Source: Clostridiales bacterium (GTDB taxonomy: Bacteria; Bacillota; Clostridia; Saccharofermentanales; Saccharofermentanaceae). From it: a stretch of 38,053 nt of DNA. Location: assembly GCA_017427465.1 (NCBI GenBank), contig JAFRST010000015.1:1-38053 (forward strand). Reading direction: 5' to 3'. Below the pieces are notes generated by a model. It was not told the DNA's origin. It made no database searches and was given only the letters and a program-made list of their open reading frames with translations. Below are positions 26,060 to 33,943 of this stretch, one piece after another; within the stretch, counting starts at the first letter, position 1; the number at the start of each line of letters is the position of its first letter. The position numbers and the translations under genes are program-made.

Positions 26060-26785
26060 ATGGATTACCAGAATGTGTTTGAAAGATATGAATACAAATA
26101 CTTCCTTGACCCCTCCCAAAAAGAGTCGCTGGCCGTGGAGATGACGGGAAGGCTGAGGCTTGACAGCTACGGCAGGACAACGATCCGCAACATCTACTGC
26201 GATACGGACAGCTTCAGGCTCATAAGGACTTCATTAGATCATCCGGTCTACAAGGAAAAACTCAGGATCAGGTCATACCAAAGAGCAGCAAAGGAAGACA
26301 TGGTCTTCGTCGAGATCAAAAAGAAATTTGAAGATATCGTCAGCAAAAGGCGCGTCGCTATGCCGAAGACTTCCGCAGAAGACTGGATAGACAAAAGACA
26401 CAGGATGCCTTTCAGAACGCAGATAACATCCGAGATAGATTACATGCTTGATCTCTATGAGGGGATCGAAGCAAAAGTTTTCTTAAGTTATGAGCGTGAA
26501 GCCTATTTTGCAGAGGATGGTACGGGGCTAAGGCTTACTCTTGATGAGAACATCCTGGCAAGAGATACAGTTCTCGACCTTGGAGCCGATATATGGGGAA
26601 TGCCGCTTCTTCCTCCGGGCATTACGCTGATGGAAGTAAAGATCCCGGGAGCCATGCCTCTCTGGATGGCAAGATTCTTAAGTTCAAACAATATAAGAAA
26701 GGTATCTTTCTCCAAATACGGAGCTTTTTACAAAGAGTACCTGATGGAAAACAAATCATCTGAAAGGAGCGTTTTTTATGCTTGA
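26060..26785 (+). CDS. VTC-domain protein, polyphosphate-polymerase-like
   Basis: The 241-aa protein is a stand-alone VTC/CYTH tunnel domain, the catalytic fold that in yeast Vtc4 makes polyphosphate from ATP. The charged tunnel residues are present: RYEYKYF (Lys13), KLRIRSY (Arg69, Arg71), VEIKKK (Glu85, Lys87), SKRR (Lys96-Arg98), YEREAYF (Arg146), LRLTLDEN (Arg158), EVKIPG (Glu192, Lys194) and SKYGAFY (Lys219). The domain thus looks active rather than degenerate. No membrane segment is present. It overlaps the DUF4956 gene by 8 bases, and that protein could supply the membrane part. A polyphosphate product is inference from family. Confidence 0.9.
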   Translation: MDYQNVFERYEYKYFLDPSQKESLAVEMTGRLRLDSYGRTTIRNIYCDTDSFRLIRTSLDHPVYKEKLRIRSYQRAAKEDMVFVEIKKKFEDIVSKRRVAMPKTSAEDWIDKRHRMPFRTQITSEIDYMLDLYEGIEAKVFLSYEREAYFAEDGTGLRLTLDENILARDTVLDLGADIWGMPLLPPGITLMEVKIPGAMPLWMARFLSSNNIRKVSFSKYGAFYKEYLMENKSSERSVFYA

Positions 26786-27458
26786 TCTATTTAATCCGGT
26801 TATACCTTCAACAGGAATAACACCTGCTATTTTCACAATACTCGTTCTGGTATCCCTGGTACTGGGCGCCCTGATATCCCTGATCCATACATTCAGGAAT
26901 GACTATACCAAGAGTTTTATCATGACTCTTGCGATCCTTCCCGCAGTCGTTTGCGTCGTCATCCTGATGGTCAACGGCAACATCGGTGCCGGCGTTGCAG
27001 TTGCAGGAACATTCAGTCTCGTAAGATTCAGGTCAGCCCCCGGAACGGCAAGAGAGATTGGAGCGATATTCGCCGCGATGGGCACCGGCCTCGTTATGGG
27101 CATGGGCTATGTCGGTTATGCCGTGCTCTTTACTATATTGACAGGTCTTGCGGTCCTGGTTTTCGCAGGTCTGGCATCAGAAAGCAGAAGAAACCTCAAG
27201 AAGAACCTTAAGATCACTATCCCGGAAGATCTCAACTACAGCGATGTTTTCGACGAGGTCCTCGAAAAGTACACCAAGTCTTACAGATTAAAGCAGGTCA
27301 AGACCAGCAACATGGGGTCGCTCTTTAAGCTCAGCTACGAGATCGTCTTAAAGGACTCATCCACGGAAAAAGAATTCATAGACAATCTCCGCACAAGAAA
27401 CGGCAATCTCGAGATATCCGTCTCAGAACACCAGACACAGAGCGCGGACCAGCTCTGA
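26778..27458 (+). CDS. DUF4956 family membrane protein
   Basis: The 226-aa product has four predicted membrane helices (about 15-38, 46-66, 92-110, 112-133). Between the second and third lies the conserved-looking segment GTFSLVRFRSAPGTAREIG, with two arginines beside the membrane. A cytoplasmic C-terminal domain (about 145-226) follows. The function is not known. Translational overlap with the VTC gene points to a stable complex. AAAGGAG precedes the ATG. Homologs are commonly found next to VTC-domain and Cthe_2159-type genes in Clostridia. Confidence 0.88.
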   Translation: MLDLFNPVIPSTGITPAIFTILVLVSLVLGALISLIHTFRNDYTKSFIMTLAILPAVVCVVILMVNGNIGAGVAVAGTFSLVRFRSAPGTAREIGAIFAAMGTGLVMGMGYVGYAVLFTILTGLAVLVFAGLASESRRNLKKNLKITIPEDLNYSDVFDEVLEKYTKSYRLKQVKTSNMGSLFKLSYEIVLKDSSTEKEFIDNLRTRNGNLEISVSEHQTQSADQL

Positions 27459-27486
27459 TATCAGTCTCCAAGGGAGGAAACATAAA

Positions 27487-29037
27487 ATGAAACCGATCAG
27501 AACAGAACATAAACTTACAGCAGCAATAATGGCATGCGCGCTCACAGTCTTTGCGCTCGCGGCCTGTACGACGGTCACACCGGAATCAGAAGTTCAGGAA
27601 ACGGCATCGCCCGATACGGTCACTATATCATCAGAACTGTCTGAAGCTTTCTCCGATAAAGACGTAGAAGCCGGCTATGACGATAGCGAAGCTGAGACAA
27701 TTACGCTTAACGGCACTACAGCATCGTCTGATTCATCTTCAGTCAAGATCGAAGGCACGGTCGTAACCATAAAAGGCAAAGGCACTTATGTCATCACGGG
27801 AAAACTCGATGACGGTTATATAATAGTCGACGCCAGCGCTTCGGACGACGTCAGGATCATCCTTAAAGGCGCTGAGATAACTTCTTCGGATTATGCCGCC
27901 CTCTACTGCCTAAATGCAGACAACGTATACATCACACTGGACAGCGATACTCAGAATATCCTGAAGAACGGCGGTTCTTTCGACTCCAAGGATAACAACA
28001 ATGTCGACGGAGCAATCTTCGCGAAAACAGATATCACGATCAACGGATCAGGCTCGCTTGAAGTCATCTCCTCAGATCACGGCATCGTGGGTAAGGATGA
28101 CGTAACGATCACCGGCGGTAATATCGTGATCGACAGCACTAGTGACGGCATTCAGGCAAATGACTCGGTCGTAATTAAGGATGCAGTCATAGATATCACT
28201 TGCGGCAAGGACGGTATCCAGGCCGACAACGATGACGATCTGTCCAAAGGATATATCTATATCTCTTCAGGCACGATCAATATCTCTGCAGGAGATGACG
28301 GAATAACAGCATCCTCATCAATTCAGATAGACGGCGGCACCATAGACATCACGAAGTCCTACGAAGGATTAGAGGGTCAGGATATCACGATCAACGGCGG
28401 TGATATATCAATCAGCTCTTCAGATGACAGTATAAATGCGGTATCAGCTTCCTCTTCAGGCGGAGCGATGCAGGCAGACGGCGTAAGCACTCTTAAGATC
28501 ACGGGAGGTAATATCTATCTGAAGACCCAGGGCGACGGTGTAGATTCCAACGGAACTTTTGAAATGTCGGGCGGCAATCTTACGGTCATGGGACCCACCT
28601 CAGGAGCCAACGGTTCGCTTGACGTCAACGGCAGCGCGGTAATTACGGGCGGTACCGTAATAATGGCAGGCGCGTCAGGCATGGCAACCAACTTCACGAG
28701 TGCTTCCCAGGGAACAATCCTCTTAAGCACAGGCAGCCAGTCATCAGGATCCGAGATCAAGGTAACCGATTCTTCCGGAAAAGTTATCTTACAGACTACA
28801 GCGGATTCTTCTTATCAGTCTGTCCTCGTAAGTTCTCCAGATCTGGTACAGGGCAACAGCTATACAATCACTGCAGGCAACTATTCGGAGACAATCACTC
28901 TTACCGGTAACCTCTACGGCTCCGTAGGAGGCTTCGGGGGCGGCTTCGGTGATCCCGGAGCTGGAGGTCCCGGAGGCGGCTTCGGTGATCCCGGTGCCGG
29001 GGGCCCGGGAGGAGACCGGACCAGGCCGACGAATTAA
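27487..29037 (+). CDS. Cthe_2159-type carbohydrate-binding lipoprotein, beta-helix
   Basis: A secreted lipoprotein with lipobox LAAC (Cys27). After a short linker come many beta-helix turns (about 65-440) with repeating patterns such as ITINGG, VTITGG, DGIQA and DGITA. These match the Cthe_2159 family, whose founder from Clostridium thermocellum is a beta-helix that binds acidic polysaccharide and calcium. A beta-sandwich-like segment ends near 470. The tail is glycine-rich, with two copies of GGFGDPGAGGPG. It is the third gene of the operon with the VTC and DUF4956 genes, 28 bases after the latter, with a GGGAGG ribosome site. Confidence 0.9.
   Translation: MKPIRTEHKLTAAIMACALTVFALAACTTVTPESEVQETASPDTVTISSELSEAFSDKDVEAGYDDSEAETITLNGTTASSDSSSVKIEGTVVTIKGKGTYVITGKLDDGYIIVDASASDDVRIILKGAEITSSDYAALYCLNADNVYITLDSDTQNILKNGGSFDSKDNNNVDGAIFAKTDITINGSGSLEVISSDHGIVGKDDVTITGGNIVIDSTSDGIQANDSVVIKDAVIDITCGKDGIQADNDDDLSKGYIYISSGTINISAGDDGITASSSIQIDGGTIDITKSYEGLEGQDITINGGDISISSSDDSINAVSASSSGGAMQADGVSTLKITGGNIYLKTQGDGVDSNGTFEMSGGNLTVMGPTSGANGSLDVNGSAVITGGTVIMAGASGMATNFTSASQGTILLSTGSQSSGSEIKVTDSSGKVILQTTADSSYQSVLVSSPDLVQGNSYTITAGNYSETITLTGNLYGSVGGFGGGFGDPGAGGPGGGFGDPGAGGPGGDRTRPTN
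28939..29010 (+). repeat. Two tandem 36-base repeats encoding the Gly-rich tail
   Basis: Units at 28939-28974 and 28975-29010 each encode GGFGDPGAGGPG. They are nearly identical at the DNA level and differ only at a few third codon positions, so the duplication is not brand new. Copy number may vary between strains. Confidence 0.8.
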
Positions 29038-29262
29038 GAAAGTTTTTTATATAGGCAAAAGCATAATAAATAATTGCAACCAATCGTAAAGAAAGGAGAA
29101 TTTCATCGGTTTAACATATAAACGTACAGAAAGCGAACAATTAGTTAGTTGACTGTTCAAAAGCGCAATAAACCATTTACACTCTTTTCAAATTACGTTT
29201 AAACAACATTAAATATATGTCGTTGAAATCTGAATTTGAATGACTTATACTTCAAGTATCAA
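29038..29262. other. AT-rich gap between convergent genes
   Basis: This 225-base stretch contains AAAGAAAGGAG (about 29089-29099), which looks like a ribosome site but has no start codon or reading frame after it. Only open frames of under ten codons exist. No convincing terminator for the lipoprotein gene, tRNA or promoter is visible. It could be the remnant of a lost gene. Confidence 0.4.
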
Positions 29263-29880
29263 CTAAGACATTTTTCTATTCCTATTATCCCCATATTTGC
29301 GGCCACCCTTTACCGGGTGGTTGCTCTCTTTTATATGGAGCTTAATAAGCTTGCAGTTCTCGATGCCGACTTCCCAGAGCTTATCGACGGGTTTGCCCAT
29401 AACCTGGCATATGATGCATGAATTCATGGCGCCGTGTCCCACTATAAGAACGTCCTTGCCTTCCTTTACCTGAGGATATGCGATCTCTTCCAGGAAACTG
29501 CCTGTCCTGGCATATACTTCCTCAATGCTCTCGGCCCCGCCCTGCGCCACATAGCCGCCGGGATTAAAGAACAGTTCCCTGACCGGGCACTCGGGCTTGC
29601 CGAAGACTTCCTCTTCTCCTTCGTAAATGCCAAAGCCCATCTCCGAGAGCCTGTCATCTATGATTACCGGAACATCCCTGCCCTTAAGAAGGAGTTCAGC
29701 GGTCTGTCTGGCTCTTACAAGAGGTGAGCAGTAGCAGACGTCAAAGTGCGTATCTTTGTAGCGCTCACCTGCCTCTGCTGCCATCTGTCTGCCCGCTTCG
29801 TTAAGGGGTATGTCAGTTTTTCCCTGGAGCTTATGCATGAGATTCCAGTCGGTCTTTCCGTGTCTGATTATGTAAAGCAT
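29263..29880 (-). CDS. Histidine phosphatase family protein (phosphoglycerate-mutase-like)
   Basis: The 205-aa product starts with the branch-2-free, classic RHG motif: MLYIIRHGKTDWN, with His7 as the phosphorylated residue. It continues with LNEAGRQMA, SPLVRARQTAE, the acidic EMGFGIYEGEE (proton donor Glu), and a second histidine in VGHGAMN. It is probably a broad phosphatase or a phosphoglycerate-mutase relative. The substrate cannot be told. The last 20 or so residues are basic, and the DNA there holds a CCACCC/GGGTGG inverted repeat. The ribosome site is weak, and a CCCGTG/CACGGG hairpin (29893-29915) sits in the leader. Confidence 0.9.
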   Translation of the reverse strand: MLYIIRHGKTDWNLMHKLQGKTDIPLNEAGRQMAAEAGERYKDTHFDVCYCSPLVRARQTAELLLKGRDVPVIIDDRLSEMGFGIYEGEEEVFGKPECPVRELFFNPGGYVAQGGAESIEEVYARTGSFLEEIAYPQVKEGKDVLIVGHGAMNSCIICQVMGKPVDKLWEVGIENCKLIKLHIKESNHPVKGGRKYGDNRNRKMS

Positions 29881-29937
29881 ATTGATAGTTTACCCGTGTT
29901 CTTTGTTTCCACGGGCTATTTTGCCACAAAAAGCCAT

Positions 29938-29959
29938 TCTTAATCAAATCTTAAGGCTG
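29938..29959 (+). promoter_or_regulatory. Tandem 11-bp repeat, candidate OmpR-type operator
   Basis: TCTTAA (29938-29943) recurs 11 bases later (29949-29954), the pattern expected for OmpR/PhoB-family dimers. It lies just upstream of the promoter of the response-regulator gene and also upstream of the divergent phosphatase gene, so it could serve autoregulation. Confidence 0.45.
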
Positions 29960-29966
29960 TCTGTTA

Positions 29967-29995
29967 TTGGATATTAATGACTTTACCCTTACAAT
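29967..29995 (+). promoter_or_regulatory. Promoter of the second OmpR-type two-component operon
   Basis: TTGGAT (29967-29972), a 17-base spacer and TACAAT (29990-29995) lie about 31 bases before the regulator's ATG. Transcription would start near 30002. Confidence 0.7.
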
Positions 29996-30026
29996 GTCTT
30001 TATGTCAGACATATGAGGTGGGGAAA

Positions 30027-30725
30027 ATGTATAACATTCTGATTTGTGACGATGACAAAGACATAGTTAATGCGCTCAAGATCTATCTGCAGAATCCGGA
30101 TTACAGATTATTTGAAGCACATAACGGTGCCGAAGCTGTGGAAATGACCCAGCAAGAGGAATTCCACCTCATTTTACTTGATATCATGATGCCGCAAATG
30201 GACGGGATAACAGCAATGGCTAAGATCAGGGAGAATTACAACATGCCGATAATTCTCCTGACGGCCAAGTCAGAGGACCAGGACAAGATATTGGGACTTA
30301 ACATAGGGGCTGATGATTATATCACCAAGCCCTTTAACCCCCTGGAGGTCGCTGCCAGGGTGGGTTCCCAATTAAGACGCTACACAAGGCTCGGCTCAGG
30401 CGCTGTCGCAAGCGGGATCCTTACAGTCGGTTCCATCGAGCTTAACAGCGACACCAGAATCGTCACCGTAGACGGCAACGAAGTAAGCCTGACGCCCAAG
30501 GAGTTTGAGATCTTAAAGCTCCTTATGAAAGAGCCGGGAAAAGTTTTCGCGCCCAAGGAGATCTACCGCAAGATCTGGGGCGAGGACGCGCTTACTGCCG
30601 GCGATAACACCGTGGCAGTGCACATAAGACATATAAGAGAGAAGATCGAGATCACGCCCAATGACCCGAGATACATCAAGGTGATCTTCGGCCAGGGCTA
30701 TAAGATCGAAATGGGGAGAAATTGA
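30027..30725 (+). CDS. Response regulator, OmpR/PhoB family (VanR-like)
   Basis: A 232-aa regulator with receiver residues Asp8-Asp10, phospho-acceptor Asp52 (LLDIMMPQMDG) and Lys101 (ITKPF). Its C-terminal winged helix ends in VIFGQGYKIE. I start it at the ATG at 30027 (MYNILICDDD), which has GAGGTGGGG upstream. An upstream ATG in frame at 29967 lies in the -35 box and has no ribosome site. The stop overlaps the kinase start by one base (TGATG). The resemblance to VanR-type regulators suggests a cell-envelope signal. That is inference. Confidence 0.95.
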   Translation: MYNILICDDDKDIVNALKIYLQNPDYRLFEAHNGAEAVEMTQQEEFHLILLDIMMPQMDGITAMAKIRENYNMPIILLTAKSEDQDKILGLNIGADDYITKPFNPLEVAARVGSQLRRYTRLGSGAVASGILTVGSIELNSDTRIVTVDGNEVSLTPKEFEILKLLMKEPGKVFAPKEIYRKIWGEDALTAGDNTVAVHIRHIREKIEITPNDPRYIKVIFGQGYKIEMGRN

Positions 30726-32647
30726 TGGATAAGAAAAAAAATCACTTTCTGAGGACAGTAGCCGGCAAGACGCTTCTGTTCGCAGCCATAAACCTTGCCG
30801 CGATACTCGGATTCCTGTGCGCGGCAGGTGCCGTAGCAGCGATCTACGCTGATATTTACGGCAAGACCGAAGCCGAATATTATTCACAGCGCAATGAACA
30901 GTACACCGAACAGCTTGTAATGTTCGACACCTACCGCCTGCTGACCTCCCAGTTCAACGGGGGCGAACTGATGCCCATTAAGGTAACTGACAGTTCGGAT
31001 CAGATAATAGCTGCCACCCCGGATTTTGACCTGGCGGAACAGTCTGCCGGGAAACCGGGCAAATATCAGAACTATACCCTGTATACATACAACGTCCGTC
31101 TCATCTATTCATCTGCCGGGGACTTAAAGGGCATATACGGAGGCTATGGCTCATATGATTCCGGTGAGGACAAGATTGCAGACGGTACTGTCAGAGCTTA
31201 TACCGATCCGGCCATGAACTTAAGCCTGAATTATTTTGAGACCACCGTCGTCCATCTTTTATTCAACGTCCGTTTCCTGGTCTACCCTGTCGGATTCATC
31301 TGCCTTCTGATCCTTATCGCCGCTTTCATAGCTCTTATGTGCGTTGCCGGAAAGCAGCCCGGCTCAGAAGAAGTAATTCTCGGTCCTTTGGGCAGATTCC
31401 CGTTTGACATACTGATGCTGGTATCTTTTCTCCTGGGAATTTTCGCAATTTTAATAGTCGATGGCGCAAACGGACTTGCTGAAGCAATACTTGCCATATT
31501 GACAGTGCTTATAGCATTTAATGTCTTCCTCGGTCTGTGCGTAAGCTTTGCGGCCAGAGTAAAGCTCCGTCTGCTGATTAAAGGCACCATAATCTACAAG
31601 GTCATAAGCCTGATCGGCAAGCTGTTCAAGCTCATTTTCAGGGGACTCCTCGCGATCCCTCTCGTATGGCAGGCCGCACTTGCCCTTGCGGGAATCGCTT
31701 TTATCGAACTTATCGGTTTTGCCGCCTCCAATGGCGAATACGATAACCTTGCGATCTTATGGATCCTGGAAAAGCTCATCTTATATCCTTTCATCCTCTT
31801 TGTAGTCTTTATGATGAGAAAGCTTAAGATATCGGGCGAGAAGCTGGCGCAGGGCGATATCACCTACCGCACAAGCACCAAGGGATTTTTCGGTGACTTC
31901 AAAAAGCATGCCGTTAACCTCAATTCCGTTGCTGATTCAGTCACGATTGCAGTGGAAGACAGACTCAAGTCCGAGCGAATGAAGACTGAGCTCATTACAA
32001 ATGTCTCTCACGACATCAAGACACCTCTTACTTCCATCATTAACTACGCTTCCCTGATCGGAAATGCAGAGCCTGATGATCCGAAGCTCAACGAGTACTC
32101 TGAGGTAATCGTAAGACAGTCAGAGAAGCTCAAGCGACTTATCGAGGACCTTGTAGAAGCATCCAAGGCTTCATCAGGTAATCTCGAGATCGTCCCTGCT
32201 CCCTTAGACTGCTGCACCTTTATCTCGCAGACGGCAGGCGAATACAAAGAGCGTTTAGACAGCTTAAACCTTACTCTGGTTACCTCAACGCCTGAAGAGA
32301 GCATCATGATAAACGCTGACGGCAGGCGCATGATGAGGATCTACGATAACCTCATGAACAATATTTGCAAGTATTCACAGCCGGGCACCAGAGTCTACCT
32401 TACTCTTGAGAAAAAAGACGGCAAGGCCGTTACCACGTTTAAGAACACTTCGAGCGCCGAGCTCAACATAAGTCCCGATGAACTCGTGGAGCGTTTTGTC
32501 AGAGGTGACCAGTCACGTAACACCGAAGGCAACGGGCTTGGCCTTTCCATCGCCAAGAGCATGACCGAGCTGCAGGGCGGCACGTTCGATATCGCGATCG
32601 ACGGAGATCTTTTTAAGGTCATACTGTCTTTCCCCGTTATCGAATGA
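30725..32647 (+). CDS. Sensor histidine kinase with multi-helix membrane sensor
   Basis: The 640-aa partner of the regulator. A first helix (about 15-42) is followed by an extracytoplasmic segment (about 43-165). Five further helices lie between about 175 and 360, an unusually large membrane part. The catalytic region has H box VSHDIKTPLTSI with His429, and a complete ATPase domain including NLMNNICKYS and GNGLGLSIAK. I use the ATG at 30725. A TTG one codon earlier is possible. The DNA context GGGGAGAAAT gives a ribosome site inside the regulator's last codons. Signal and targets are unknown. Confidence 0.93.
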   Translation: MDKKKNHFLRTVAGKTLLFAAINLAAILGFLCAAGAVAAIYADIYGKTEAEYYSQRNEQYTEQLVMFDTYRLLTSQFNGGELMPIKVTDSSDQIIAATPDFDLAEQSAGKPGKYQNYTLYTYNVRLIYSSAGDLKGIYGGYGSYDSGEDKIADGTVRAYTDPAMNLSLNYFETTVVHLLFNVRFLVYPVGFICLLILIAAFIALMCVAGKQPGSEEVILGPLGRFPFDILMLVSFLLGIFAILIVDGANGLAEAILAILTVLIAFNVFLGLCVSFAARVKLRLLIKGTIIYKVISLIGKLFKLIFRGLLAIPLVWQAALALAGIAFIELIGFAASNGEYDNLAILWILEKLILYPFILFVVFMMRKLKISGEKLAQGDITYRTSTKGFFGDFKKHAVNLNSVADSVTIAVEDRLKSERMKTELITNVSHDIKTPLTSIINYASLIGNAEPDDPKLNEYSEVIVRQSEKLKRLIEDLVEASKASSGNLEIVPAPLDCCTFISQTAGEYKERLDSLNLTLVTSTPEESIMINADGRRMMRIYDNLMNNICKYSQPGTRVYLTLEKKDGKAVTTFKNTSSAELNISPDELVERFVRGDQSRNTEGNGLGLSIAKSMTELQGGTFDIAIDGDLFKVILSFPVIE

Positions 32648-32671
32648 CCCTTTAACATATACACCACATCA

Positions 32672-32701
32672 AAGAGGCTGCCACATAAGTAGCAGCCTCT
32701 T
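32672..32701. terminator. Terminator between convergent kinase and DUF2974 genes
   Basis: AAGAGGCTGC (32672-32681) pairs perfectly with GCAGCCTCTT (32692-32701) around a 10-base loop. On the plus strand a T-rich stretch follows (AACTTTACTTTTT), and on the minus strand only TTT. It probably works mainly for the kinase operon. A clearly related hairpin stands at 33888-33919, on the other side of the DUF2974 gene. Confidence 0.85.
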
Positions 32702-32705
32702 AACT

Positions 32706-33845
32706 TTACTTTTTAGAAACGGCCTCGATCTCCGGTAGACCGCTGATCAGCCGGTCACTTCCGTCGCCTCCTTTAAGGACATTGAGATTTATAAAGAACA
32801 TCTTTACGAGCGCTTTGACCTTGGCTCCTGTGTCATTCTTTATCTGACCAAGCCTTACTATCATGGCACGTATTCCCTTTATGCCGACCCTGGTCAGCTG
32901 GCTCAGATAAATGCATCCGGAAGCTTCGAAAACAGAGAACAGCTCATCGACAAATACTTTTCTTTCCTCAAAGCTCATGTTGTTGAGCCAGTCTGTCATA
33001 GTATCATCGAAAAGGTTGCTTATCTTATCCGTTGAAGCGCAGGTAACGAAGTTCTTGCCTTCGAGCTGCCAGGTAAGCGGATCGTGCTGCATTATACCTG
33101 CTTCGCTGCTCTTAACGACCACGGGCCTGGTCGAATTCTCAAGAAGTCTTCCGATTATCGAAGTCTCAGGGATGTATTTCTCGATCTTCGGCTGGATCTT
33201 CTTAAATTTGTTGGACTTCATGGCTTCGGTGTTGAATCCCGGGCCGTCAAAGTTATATATCTTCTCGATCTTCATGGCGAATTCCACAGACGTGGCTGCT
33301 GCAGCATATATGGCAAGATGCCCGCCCTTGGAATGACCGCCTAAGCGCACCCTGTTAAGACGTCCTGTCATTACATTCTGAAGATATTTGGCGGCTTCCG
33401 TCTCAGCAGGAACTGTCTCAAAGCTCAGATTGAAGTCTTCCTTCCATCCGATTATCGAGTCATCCGTTCCTCTGTATGAGATAAAAGTCATTCCGTCAGA
33501 TGTATCTATCGTGAGAGCAGAGAACTGGATCTGTCTGGATATATCGATCTCGTTTACATAGTTTGAAAGGTAAGCGTCTTTAAATCTGTCAGCTTCAGCA
33601 AGAGCTTTGAGCATAGAAGGGGCAAAATTGATAAAAGACTTATCCTGGGCAAGCTCTTCTGCGGAGTGAAGCTTGAAGAATTTCTCGGATGCCTGGGCTA
33701 TCGTCATCTTGCCTTTCTTGGGAAGGACTTTCTCGAATCTGACGTATGACAAACAGGACAGTATCATTCCGTCGATACTGTTGAAAGGATCCTGCGAGAG
33801 CAATATGTCTCCGCGCCATATCAGATAATCAAGTAAGTTGCTCAT
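32706..33845 (-). CDS. DUF2974 (Mbeg1-like) alpha/beta-hydrolase-like protein
   Basis: The 379-aa product has a lipase-like GGHSKGGHLA motif with putative nucleophile Ser172, preceded by the ISYRGTDDSIIGWKED segment that marks this family. NFDGPGF follows and a possible catalytic histidine lies beyond it. No signal peptide or membrane helix is seen, so it is probably cytoplasmic. The biological role of DUF2974 is not known to me. The ATG at 33845 gives the family-like start MSNLLDYLIWRGD. A TTG 33 bases upstream is open but has no ribosome site. It is a single-gene unit set between two related hairpins. Confidence 0.85.
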   Translation of the reverse strand: MSNLLDYLIWRGDILLSQDPFNSIDGMILSCLSYVRFEKVLPKKGKMTIAQASEKFFKLHSAEELAQDKSFINFAPSMLKALAEADRFKDAYLSNYVNEIDISRQIQFSALTIDTSDGMTFISYRGTDDSIIGWKEDFNLSFETVPAETEAAKYLQNVMTGRLNRVRLGGHSKGGHLAIYAAAATSVEFAMKIEKIYNFDGPGFNTEAMKSNKFKKIQPKIEKYIPETSIIGRLLENSTRPVVVKSSEAGIMQHDPLTWQLEGKNFVTCASTDKISNLFDDTMTDWLNNMSFEERKVFVDELFSVFEASGCIYLSQLTRVGIKGIRAMIVRLGQIKNDTGAKVKALVKMFFINLNVLKGGDGSDRLISGLPEIEAVSKK

Positions 33846-33851
33846 GGGAAT

Positions 33852-33879
33852 ATTATAATCCACATTTTCGATATGCAAA
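33852..33879 (-). promoter_or_regulatory. Possible promoter of the DUF2974 gene, implying a leaderless mRNA
   Basis: A perfect TATAAT (33857-33852) ends six bases before the ATG at 33845. A TTTGCA (33879-33874) stands 16 bases upstream as a candidate -35. Transcription would begin at or next to the start codon, and no ribosome site is visible. Confidence 0.45.
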
Positions 33880-33884
33880 ACAAA

Positions 33885-33919
33885 AAGAAAGAGGCTGCCT
33901 CATATGAGACAACCTCTTT
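33885..33919 (-). terminator. Terminator after secY, end of the spc operon
   Basis: AAAGAGG/CCTCTTT and CTCAT/ATGAG pair across a long hairpin with two mismatches (33888-33919). The minus strand continues CTTTTTGTTTTG. It lies 24 bases after the secY stop. Confidence 0.85.
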
Positions 33920-33943
33920 AAGTTACTTTTAAGCAGTAATAAC

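Noticed and set aside
29089..29110. AAAGAAAGGAG as the ribosome site of a small gene
   Set aside because: No start codon follows at usable distance, and the frames behind it stop within a few codons.
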